Below are positions 1-9,374 of a stretch of DNA of 64,000 nt, in pieces; the stretch's first letter is position 1, and each line of letters begins with the position of its first letter. The translations under genes and the position numbers were made by a program. Source of the stretch: Marchantia polymorpha subsp. ruderalis (taxonomy: Eukaryota; Streptophyta; Marchantiopsida; Marchantiales; Marchantiaceae). The DNA is taken from positions 10,914,501 to 10,978,500 of the forward strand of contig AP031353.1 in assembly GCA_037833965.1 (NCBI GenBank). The letters run 5' to 3'. The notes beneath the pieces were generated by a model. That model saw only the letters and a program-made list of their open reading frames with translations. It did no database searches and was not told the origin of the DNA.

Positions 1-2560
1 CTGTATTAGAATCTTTATGTACATCATTCTGGAGAAATCTTGTTCATACATATCATGAGGTTGTTAGGTAATCTTTGTGGACAATAGAGCTCAATTCTTT
101 AATCATCTCAAACGAGTTGTATAGAAGTATATTGAGATTGCTTTCAACAATATCACGCCTGCATTCATCTTAAAGAGTTAAGAGAGTTTGTTAGACTTTT
201 GTCACAACCATCTTACTTTTATGATATTTGTATGGTTCATAATTATATCCTTTCACATGAAGATGTAACCATGTTATTCACCACATTTTGTAGTTGATAA
301 GGAGAAACTTTGAAGAACCTAATTGCCACAGCTCATTAAAAAACTTTCGTGTTTACACCTTTAATCATGTTTTGTGAATTTTAGCAGATAATACACATAT
401 TGTGGATCATGTTTATTAGGAGTTAATGTATGTCTTAGTAATCTATAGTTGGTTTCACTATGAGAAGTTAAACTAGTGAGCTATGCCATACAAGAGGACT
501 CGCATGAGCTCTTTGTGACATAATTTAGGATTTCAGTACATGAGTCTATGTATTTTTTGGATGTAGTCTTGCTGAGATGAATCACATAATAACTTATGCT
601 TACTCATTGGGGTTGTTTATCACCGAGATGTTGATCTTAACCAAAAATAGTATTAGAGTCAGATTGTTAAAAGTGAAAGATTTTCGTGAGGAAAATGAGG
701 GACAGTAACAAACTAGGATTATAAGTCAATGTTACAATTAGGGGCATGGAGATATTTCGAAAGAAGGAATCGTGCAAAAGCAAATATTTGGAATCACATA
801 AGAGAACTACAGTGTATGTAAAAATTTTCATCATTTCCCACAAACATTTTATTGAAGATAATTTTCGCTATATTTTATTATTTTCAATTGATAAAAAATT
901 TTAATTACCTTATTATTTGATAGGTATAAAATAAAATATTTTATTTCTATTCAACACAGGAAATACTGTTTTTACTAGAACTCAGTCTTTACTTTAGCGA
1001 GTAGTAAAATTTTTAATCAGATAAATTTTGTGTTTGTTTCATCAGAGTTAAAAATTTACACTCTTCTTTCTTATTTCTGGAAATTTTCACCGATAGAAAC
1101 TATCTAATAACTTTTTGGAGGTTCTATAAAATTTGAACAGTTTATCAATGCACATTTAAAAAAACTATGATAAAATTGAATTCGGCTAGATGAATTGTGC
1201 ATGGCTTTGGATTTCAAAATTTTAAATGACTAGAATTTTGTCTAGAAAAAATCAAATAATTTTTATCAATATGATTGCATGCATGCTTTAAACTTTCGTG
1301 GTGGGTTTCAAATTTAATGACCAAAAAAGCTTTAAAGAGACATTTGCATTAGTTTTGAAGGATTCAATGGAAAATTAGATTTAAAACACTCAATAAAAAT
1401 ATAACTTATTGATAAATTTATAGATGGTATGAAAAAAAAACTAAAGTTGAAAAAAAAAATTTGTGAAAAAACGTGACGAAAAAATATTGCATTGATTGAA
1501 ATGAAATTCAAAGGTTTGTGACAGGGTTGATAAAAAATAATTTGCGTATTGCTTTATGATGTACTTGTTGATTGAAAATTTCCCTTCAACGGTTTTTCTC
1601 CTAAAACTTGCATATATTTTATATGAGAGTTTTAGCAATTTGAAAAATCAAGTGAAGAATATCGAGTGAAAGGACGACAATTTATCTAGAACATTTTGGA
1701 AAATTCTATAGGTGAAGCGTTTGGGAAATTTTTAAATGAATCATTATAAATACAAAAAGATAATGAAATCAATCCACGTTGAGAGTTCTGACAATTTAAA
1801 CTTTTGAGTTCAGTTTATATTGATATGATATCAAACATTTTAAAAAAATTTCATAACATATTTCGAAGTGAAAAAAATTTCAACAAGCCGCTAAAATACT
1901 GAACATATATTATCGTCAAATTAAAATTTTGAAAAATAAAGCTAAATTGCAGGTGAGGAAAAAATTTAATAGAAATAAATTTCATTTTTTTTAAATTAAG
2001 GTGTGTGAGATTGCACTTAACATTTAAAAATTTCAATTCAAAATGAGTTCAATATTCTCGTATTTTCAAAATTTAAAAAAATTCATCTTCGGAAAAAAAT
2101 GTGCAAATCAGGAATTTTTGAATATTTTCAAGCCTTTGAAAAAAAATATTTTTCTTTGAAATAAAAAATGAGGAATCTAAAATTTACGATCTATAATTAT
2201 TTTTAAAAATGAATATCACAGGATGAGCATGGAAATAATCTCGCTTCAGATTGCTATCCATGATTGGATTGAAAATTATATTTCCTATTCTTAAGATAAA
2301 ATTGAATATTTTTTAGTAATTCGTTGACATATTTTTCATTTCATTTGAATCCATGAGTTTTATTTAACTTATCAATATCAATACTTACATCTGAATAAAT
2401 GCAAATATTACATTTGTAGAAATTAAAAGAAGATTTTAAATGTCTATTTGATATTAAAATTTGAGCATCCACGAAAATAAATAGGAAAACTTTTAGAGCA
2501 ACGGTGAAGATGGATTCGTCGTTGTTGGATCCGGGTCTTAATATATAACTCACCTAATAC
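1..2560. other. AT-rich gene-free stretch
   Basis: No reading frame with protein-like composition, no splice-supported exon chain and no RNA gene is visible. From about 830 onward the sequence is dominated by A and T runs (for example 1381-1500 and 1960-2200). The few short reading frames are rich in K, N, F and I, as expected by chance in such sequence. Confidence 0.6.
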
Positions 2561-2975
2561 CATTTTATTAATATTTTTTGTGAATCTTAGTCACTCTAAA
2601 CTTGACATTAATCAAGTCCGAGATATCAAGACGATGACTAGAGTTATTTCATCCAAAATCATTACATTCATATCATTAACAAAGGTAAAGTCAGTGTCTT
2701 TTATCTTAACATATGAAAAGCTTTATGGGCAAATTGAAATAATTCTTCGTCAAAATTACAAATATCACAGTATAAAATGAAAAGTTTTGGCCAACAGGTC
2801 TCAGGAAATGAAACTGTGGGCTGTCTTAGCAATTCTTGGCGTAGGAAACTGGGAGTCCAAGAATCACTTTACGAGCACACAAAGATGACTGATGCCCATC
2901 AACCCCAAGACCAAAAATCCGCTGCAGGTTTTAGACGAGCTGAGAAAATTTGTGGACTTTGTCCATTGTTGATTC

Positions 2976-4007
2976 TTAAAACAACATGCTCAACCAAAAG
3001 TCGGTTAAAGTGGTGACGTCAGAAAGAAAAACACAAGTCCTCTTTTTAAATCTCCTGTTCAGGAATAGAACAAAAATTGGAACCTGGACTGAGCATCTGT
3101 ACTTGTACGGACGTGCATTCACGAACTGAAAACAATCGATGTTGACGGCTGATGTACTGAAGACTCCGTTCTTCTTCAGCAGATTGCTCAATGAGATAAT
3201 ATCTTCGCTGAGTGCCGGAATCTTCAAAGATTCTAGACCCTCGTCATCCATTTCTAGCATCCAGAGATGTAGGAAGCTCCCGTTCCGATTTAGTCATCTT
3301 TGCACATCATCTCAGGGTCAATCCTGACTGCGGCTCGGGAAGAAGGGAAGCAAGCCATCGCATCAAAAGACGATGTTACTTATTCACTCGTTTTCACAAC
3401 TACTCACTTATAGCCCGACGCAGATCGTGGCAGCACGATTGACTCGGGTTCTCTGGAGCTATCGATGTCAGCTGATCGACATCACCTACCACCAAACGCA
3501 GAAGAGGTCTCTCCACCTTTACCTCCGATTCATGTCTGTCGTTCCCATCTTTTGGCCAAGTTCAAGCGCTACTCCGAAAGGGTCAGGGCCCGCTCTCCTA
3601 ACTACCTCGTTGAACGAATCAAAACTGGGTCTTGTGAAGATCCGAACGACGAAGGTCACCTGATCTTTCCTTTGAGATGAAACAAGTGGAATGGGATAGT
3701 CCTGGTGCCGGAGTTGTGTCGTTGAAAAGCTTCTAAATCGTTCGGGAGAGTTGGACTCGTGATGACTCCACCTCGCTTCGTGCTCAAGGTGGTGGAAATC
3801 TTTGTCTTGAAACTTGCAGCTGCTGGTAAAAGTTACTCTCCAGACGCGGACCCCATCGACACGCACGTAGCTTAAGGTTGACCGGGCTGGTGTACGGAAA
3901 GATCCACGCTCGGTTCGAAGTCCGCACGTGTCTCCGGAGAGATGCGATGAGAATCTATAAGAAGCTTGTATGCACTGGTTCTCGGCTCTCGAGTAAATGA
4001 TGGTCAT
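2976..4007 (-). other. possible decayed or split coding sequence, unrecognised
   Basis: Two open stretches lie on the minus strand. The upstream one (4007 down to 3519, 162 codons) ends near 3519 beside a good donor-like AG|GTAAAG. The downstream one (about 3290 down to 2976) reads an L-rich segment containing LESLKIPALSEDIISLSNLL, which loosely resembles a leucine-rich-repeat turn. I cannot join them with confidence and recognise no family. They may be exons or remnants of a lineage-specific or NLR-like gene, or chance. The stretch lies directly upstream of the phytocyanin cluster but shares no visible sequence with it. Confidence 0.18.
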
Positions 4008-4030
4008 TGCAGATAGTCTATCTGCAATGA
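4004..4030. repeat. perfect 13-bp inverted repeat, 1-nt loop
   Basis: Left arm 4004-4016 and right arm 4018-4030 are exact reverse complements separated by a single T at 4017. The palindrome abuts the telomere-like motif at 4033-4050 and lies just before the point where the truncated phytocyanin copy begins, so it may mark a rearrangement junction. Confidence 0.9.
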
Positions 4031-4032
4031 CT

Positions 4033-4050
4033 CCCTAAACCCTAAACCCT
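4033..4050 (+). repeat. short telomere-type tract (CCCTAAA, about 2.5 units)
   Basis: The bases 4033-4050 read CCCTAAACCCTAAACCCT, which is the plant telomere repeat in the CCCTAAA orientation. Two and a half units are too few to be a true internal telomere array. It could be a telo-box-like element or telomere sequence captured during break repair. It sits between a perfect hairpin and a truncated gene copy. Confidence 0.8.
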
Positions 4051-4074
4051 CTATCTGAGATAGAGGAGCTCCAA

Positions 4075-4232
4075 AAATGAAGATGGGTTTGCAAGTCGTT
4101 GCTGCAGACGGTACAGTTATAGAGCAGTCCGCAGATGGAGCTGCAAATCAACCTGGAAACAACGATGTCACCTGTCAATCTGGCTCTGCTCGGGGTTTAG
4201 TAGCAGCTGCTTTGGCAGCTCGCCAAAATTAG
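4075..4232 (+). pseudogene. truncated phytocyanin remnant (3' end only)
   Basis: This stretch is homologous to the last third of exon 2 of the two phytocyanin genes downstream. It reads MKMGLQVVAADGTV, then a shortened linker, then SGSARGLVAAALAARQN and a stop at 4230-4232. The signal peptide, the first intron and the whole copper-binding domain up to the HCSPG segment are absent. Part of the PPTAGDTP linker is deleted. The hydrophobic C-terminal tail has gained charged residues (R), so a GPI signal would not work. The sequence just after the stop matches the gene A 3' flank. It is therefore a broken third copy, the most 5' member of the tandem cluster. Its breakpoint lies within about 25 bp of the telomere-like motif. 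Confidence 0.85.
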
Positions 4233-4701
4233 AGTCCAAACCCCAAAACGCCAGTTTTCGGTCGACGGAATCAAGTAAAGGATTCTGTTGAAACGAGCCA
4301 ATGGCATGTCCGTCCTATAAATGTACAGTCATTTCCAGTAGTCCTCGTCATGGCCGTCCGCAGATCGTTCGAAGATTACCTCCAGTGAAGATGTCATATT
4401 TTCCCGCTGGGTTGAAAACACAGAGGCCTCATCATCTGGACGTCGGAAAGTTGTCAGGAAAAAGTTTCCACTCTGTTTGAGAACTTTGACTCGCGGGTCC
4501 GTACAACCAGAAGTCGCTGGGGGGTCCACCAATTCGGTTGAAAGCAGGGGCATGCCTCAAATTGAAAGCGTTCGGACCGAGTCCATATGTCGCTAGACTG
4601 ACCGGACTCGCAATTCAGAAACATCTTCAGACCCTTGACATTCCAAGATCAATGTCAATGCGGGTCTCTCAAACAACCCAGACGAACTCTTGCATGGGCC
4701 G

Positions 4702-4709
4702 CTATAAGA
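4702..4709 (+). promoter_or_regulatory. TATA-like box, phytocyanin gene A
   Basis: CTATAAGA lies 314 bp upstream of the start codon and is kept at exactly the same spacing in copy B. A pyrimidine-rich leader (CTCCCTCCCTC near 4741) follows, typical of plant 5'UTRs. The transcription start cannot be read from sequence alone, so this is a likely but unproven core promoter. Confidence 0.4.
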
Positions 4710-5015
4710 GCAGCGCTATCGACTATCCAAGACAACTCAATCTCCCTCCCTCAGCTGCAATCCGCGCTTGCATCCACCCACCAGTTTCACATCACTTCTG
4801 CCTTTCAACGTGGTGCTGACGCAAAGTACTCGGGGGTTTTCAAATCCATTTCGTATCGACTGAAATATCCACACCAGAATCTGTGCTCTGATTTTCTGGA
4901 CACTTGTTGGCACTTTCAAACAGGGGAGAAGAATACTGCTGGGATTGGAGCCGTGCATACCACATTTAGGAATTCGACTCTAAAACCCATATTTTTGTTG
5001 CCTTCCATCGTAAGC

Positions 5016-5766
5016 ATGGCGGGAGCTCAAGGAAAGTTGATCACAGTTATGCTTCTCGCTAGCATGATGCAAATTGCATCTGCTGTAACATACACCGTGG
5101 GCGATGCTGTTGGCTGGACATTTGTAGAAAGTGCAACATTCTACGACGACTGGGCCAAAACCCACACTTTCAGAGTTGGCGATGAGCTCGGTAAGCTTTC
5201 CCAACTTCCACTCAACTTACTGTGTACGACATCACTTGGCTTTGCTGCAGGAATCAAAGCGTCTCCTCCGCCTTACAGACCTGAACATGGTGCCTTTACA
5301 GTTTTGCTCATCAAAATAGATGCACTATCACGTTTCAATGCGCGACATAACATACTATCATGAATCGTCCACTGAGCTACTCGTATGTCTGGTTTCAAAA
5401 ATTGCAGATTTCCAGTACAGTTTTCCGGCTCATGATGTTTTCCAAGTAAGTGAGACAGATGTGGGAAGCTGCACGAATGCAACCACCATCCAGAAGTATG
5501 AGTTCTCCAACGCGAAAGTCACTCTCAACAGCGTTGGGTATCATGGCTACATCTGCTCACTTCCCAGCCACTGCAGCCCCGGAAACATGAAGATGAGTTT
5601 GCAAGTTGTTGCTGCAGACGATACAGTTAGCGAGCAGCCTGCAGACGCACCTGCAGTGCCACCAACTGCCGGTGATACACCTGGAAACAGCGGCTTTACT
5701 CTACAATCTGGATCTGCTCTGATGTTCGGAACCGTAGCAGCTGCTTTGGTAGCTCTCCTGAATTAG
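5016..5766 (+). CDS. phytocyanin (blue copper protein, predicted GPI-anchored), copy A
   Basis: Two exons, 5016-5190 and 5408-5766, joined across a phase-1 GT-AG intron (CG|GTAAG ... TTGCAG), give a 177-residue protein. Residues 1-23 form a signal peptide; mature protein begins near VTYTVGDAVGW. The plastocyanin-like domain runs to about residue 127, with copper ligands seen as His67 (PAHDVF), Cys108 (GYIC) and His113 (PSHC). Cys80 and Cys114 fit the conserved disulfide. Met119 is the probable axial ligand but lies six residues after His113, one more than in uclacyanins. N82-A-T is a glycosylation sequon. A D/P/A/T-rich linker is followed by a small-residue site and a hydrophobic tail (ALMFGTVAAALVALLN), fitting a GPI signal. 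Phytocyanins of this build sit on the outer plasma membrane or wall; the redox partner is unknown. It is the first intact member of the tandem cluster. Confidence 0.92.
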
Positions 5767-7852
5767 ACTCCAAAACCCAAACGCTATTTTTTCCTTCTCT
5801 GCTTGATACTACTTTGCGTTGTCAGCAGAAAAGTATGAATTTCTCTGATCTCAGTGGGTTCAAGTTAATATTTTACGACACATTTTGTACGAGTTAAAAG
5901 CAAAGGGAGATAAAAGCCTCACATTTACAACTCCATTAGAAGAAACTTAGTTTTGACATGATCCTACTTCATCTCCCTTTGTACTTCCCGCAAAAATTAA
6001 CGACAAATTCAAACCTTTACTTAGTATACTACCAAGATCGACTGTGCGTGTATCAAATTTCACACTGCCCGACATAGCTGGCTCTCAGAGCTTCTGGTCT
6101 AAGTCTCTGTTTGTCTGCAGTTCGTCTTGATCAAGCTCGGCGAAAGTTTAATGATTGTCATACTTACAAATACTGTATGTTCCTCCGTGGAAGTTCTTCA
6201 TCCTCTGTTTGTAATGATCTTTCGATCAGATATGTGGGACCGATCATGAGGCACACAATACATGGTGATTGTGAGACAGGAAGAAAAATTGCTGAAGCCA
6301 ACGTACAAAACTAAAGCTGGAAAGCTCACTAGACTCGAAAGTAGAGCATTGAATCAGCACTCAGCCCTCTCTGACACATCTTTCGTTACACAGGAATGTC
6401 GAAAGATTGAAAGAGAGGTTGTCAAAAAAGGCCCATTTATTAAAGTTAGAATCCAATTGTCAAACAATGCAAAGAAATTTCCGGCTTTCATGGTCATCAC
6501 CTTGAAACCTTCTGTGTAGTTTAGGGTCTGCAACACAAAGTACACTCGATGGCAACGACTAGCTGCAATGACCTCAGCTTGCAAGCTTCGAGCTAGTGAT
6601 AGCCGATACATTTCTTTGATGTCCCTAATGTAGACGGAATGACAATGAAGCTTTGCATTTTTGGCAATGTACTTTACGTATGACATGTACTTCATCATCT
6701 GACAGGAACCATGACCTGATATACTGTCCTGGCCATACCTCTTGCCAATATTCCAACTTGGAATTTGAGGGCTTTCCATGGTGAATGCTGAAATTTTGGA
6801 TGCGGGAAAGTTCTTAATTACTCGTTGTCGTAACTACTGTCTTGAAGCCCACATATTTCGAAAATTTGTCTCCCAATGCTTTTTTTAGTAAGCTTGAAAG
6901 ACCTTCAAGATTTCATTGACGTAGATCTGATGTCTGACATTGAATGTCACGAAATCTTAGTAATTGCTGATTCACTATACCTTATCTTATACTCACAAAT
7001 ACAAAACCTTAGATGACAAGAACGCGCTAAAATTCAGACATAGAGAATTTCGCAGGGAACCCTGGCTCTTCAATACCTTGTTGCACTCTGTTTATGTTTT
7101 GCTCTTGTTCTATCCGATGACCCAAATCGAGTCGGAGTCGATCATGCATAGGTGACGTTTGCGTCGCTTCAAATCCTCCATATGAATCAGGCTTGAAGTC
7201 TCATGACAAACTTAAATGATATTTAAATTTTCAACTTTTTAACATAACTGGCAATGAAACAAGTCTGTTGTCCAAGGGATGATGGCAAACAAAATGATGG
7301 AATGTCTGAGAGAATTCTTCCCTCCAATGCAGCGCATGAGATACCCATGTCATGTTCCTTCAATGTAGGCGGGGGGCACATCGATATAGCACCAAAGTTG
7401 ACCTTACATCTAATACCCTGGCCTCATTACTTTTACCAAATGGAAAATTACAAAACAATACGTATTATATGATGAAAGGCGGATGTAATTTGTTGAAGTA
7501 ATCGGCAATGCTTTGACATGGTCTCTCTATCCTCTATTTCTTCAGGTGTTCATTCATAAGAAACAATAAGAAGTAAAAAAAACCTCAGCGCCTTTGAGGA
7601 GAGAGCTCTTGGATGTAGTTAGCTCTTTTGAGGTCTATCTCAATGTCCGGCCTCATGCTCGTTCACGCTTAGATCATCCATCCAATATGGAGTCGACTAA
7701 TTTCCACTTTGACAACAACTTTTCTTTCCCTTCAGCTGTCATTCATCCAAGAGTGACAGCTGAAGGAGAATCTCATGAATTCCGTGCAATTTTTCTATGA
7801 AACTTGTACAATCCTACGCTATTCCAGGCTAGAACGTGCATCCTGACAAACT
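5767..7852. other. spacer between phytocyanin copies, no gene recognised
   Basis: This roughly 2.1-kb stretch is present only between gene A and block B; between the remnant and gene A the corresponding spacer is only about 25 bp. It holds a 141-codon minus-strand open stretch (6779-6354) with no recognisable domain, and a 13-bp-arm hairpin at 7729-7766. It could be an insertion after the duplication, but no terminal repeats or target-site duplication are evident to me. Confidence 0.5.
7729..7766. repeat. inverted repeat, 13-bp perfect arms
   Basis: Arms 7729-7741 (CCTTCAGCTGTCA) and 7754-7766 are exact reverse complements around a 12-nt loop. It lies about 90 bp before phytocyanin block B starts. 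No U-run follows and nothing ties it to a transcript. Confidence 0.85.
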
Positions 7853-9373
7853 TGGTCGACGAAATCTAGTGAAGGATCCAGTTGAAACGAGGCTTCAAAG
7901 TCAATGGCATGTCCGTCACAAAAATCTACAGATGTTTCCAGCACTACTCATCATGGCCGTCGGCAGCTTCGTTCGAAGATTACCTCCGATGCAGAAGTGA
8001 TTTTGTTTCCGCTGGGTTGAAACAGCATAAGCCTGATCATCTGGATGCCGGAAAGTTGTCATGGAAAAGCTTCTACTCTGTTTAACGACTTTGACTCGCG
8101 GGTCCGTACAACAAGAAGTCGCTGGGGGGTCCACCGATTCGGTTAAAAGCAGGGGCATGCCTCAAAGGGAAAGCGTTCGGACCGAGTCCCATATACCGTA
8201 AGATTGACCGGACCGACAATTCAGAAACATTTTCCGACCCATGACATTCCAAGATCAATGTCAATGCGGGTCTCTCAAACAACCCAGACGAACTCTTGCA
8301 TGGGCCGCTATAAGAGCAGCGCTATCGACTATCCAAGACAACTCAATCTCCCTCCCTCAGCTGCAATCCACGCTTGCATCCACCCACCAGTTTCAGATCA
8401 CTTCTGCCTTCCAACGTGGTGCAGACGCAAAGTACTCGGGTTTTTCAAATCCATTTGTAGTCCACTGAAATATCACACACCACAATCTGGGCTCTGATTT
8501 TCTGGACTCTTGTTGGCACTTTCAAACAGGGGAGAAGAATACAGCTGGGATTGGAGTCGTGCATATCCCATTCGGGAATTCGACTTTGAAACCCTGAGTT
8601 TCGTTGCCTTCCATTGTAATCATGGCGGGAGCTCAAGGAAAGTTGATCACAATTATGGTTCTCGCTAGTATGTTGCAAATTGCATCTGCTGTAACATACA
8701 CCGTGGGCGATGCTGTTGGCTGGACATTTGTAGAAAGTGCAACATTCTACGACGACTGGGCCAAAACCCACACTTTCAGAGTCGGCGATGAGCTCGGTAA
8801 GCTTTCCCAACTTCCACTCAACTTACTGCTCAAAACTGCTCACTTGGCTTTGCAGCAGGAATCAAAGCGTCTCCTCCGCCTTACAGACCTGAACATGGTG
8901 CCTTTACAGTGTTGCTCATCAAAATAGATGCACTATCACGTTTCACTGCGCGACATAACATACTTTCATGAATCGTCCACTGAGCTTCTCGTATGTTTGG
9001 TTCCATAACGTGCAGATTTCGTGTATAGCTTTCCGGCTCATGATGTTTTCCAAGTAAGTGAGACAGATGTGGCAAGCTGCACGAATGCAACCACCATCCA
9101 GAAGTGGGAGTTCTCCAACGCAAAGGTCACTCTCAACAGCGTTGGGTACCATGGCTACATCTGCTCACTTCCCAGCCACTGCAGCCCCGGAAACATGAAG
9201 ATGAGTTTGCAAGTTGTTGCTGCAGACGATACAGTTAGCGAGCAGTCTGCAGACGCACCTGCAGTGCCACCAACTGCCGGTGATACACCTGGAAACAGCG
9301 GCTTTACTCTACAATCTGGATCTGCTTTGATGTTCGGAACCGTAGCAGCTGCTTTGGTAGCTCTACTGAATTG
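7853..9373 (+). repeat. tandem duplication unit B (promoter plus phytocyanin gene)
   Basis: Counterpart of 4259-5766. It contains a short insertion near 7890 (GCTTCAAAGT) absent from unit A, and the intron carries small indels, but promoter, exon boundaries and coding frame are unchanged. High similarity in the intron and upstream region as well as in the exons implies a recent duplication or ongoing gene conversion. Confidence 0.9.
8308..8315 (+). promoter_or_regulatory. TATA-like box, phytocyanin gene B
   Basis: CTATAAGA, 314 bp before the start codon, identical in sequence and spacing to the motif of copy A. Conservation within the duplication is not independent proof of function. Confidence 0.4.
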
Positions 9374-9374
9374 A
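8622..9374 (+). CDS. phytocyanin (blue copper protein, predicted GPI-anchored), copy B
   Basis: Exons 8622-8796 and 9016-9374 are joined by a phase-1 GT-AG intron at the same position as in copy A, giving 177 residues. Differences from A are few and mostly conservative: signal peptide T11I/L13V/M18L, Q61V beside the first copper region, G78A, Y89W and P137S-type changes in the linker. All copper-site residues (His67, Cys108, His113, probable Met119), the Cys80/Cys114 pair, the N82 sequon and the hydrophobic GPI-type tail are retained. The start was chosen because it lies directly before a signal peptide and matches copy A; a TTG six codons upstream has no support. Both copies appear functional, so this is a redundant or dosage pair. 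Confidence 0.92.

Larger units (their letters stand above)
4259..5766 (+). repeat. tandem duplication unit A (promoter plus phytocyanin gene)
   Basis: From GGTCGACGGAATC at about 4259 to the stop codon this block matches 7853-9373 with scattered substitutions and small indels. Homology covers the upstream region, the exons and the intron. Homology ends abruptly at the stop codon, where the two 3' flanks diverge. The offset between copies is 3606 bp at both the TATA-like motif and the start codon. Confidence 0.9.

Noticed and set aside
3905-3925. GGTTCGAAGTCC resembling a tRNA B box
   Set aside because: The T-loop has an extra base, the T stem does not pair and no acceptor stem or A box is present upstream.
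6354-6779. 141-codon minus-strand frame between the phytocyanin genes
   Set aside because: No known domain, no splice context and no matching copy in the other spacer. Not enough to call a gene.
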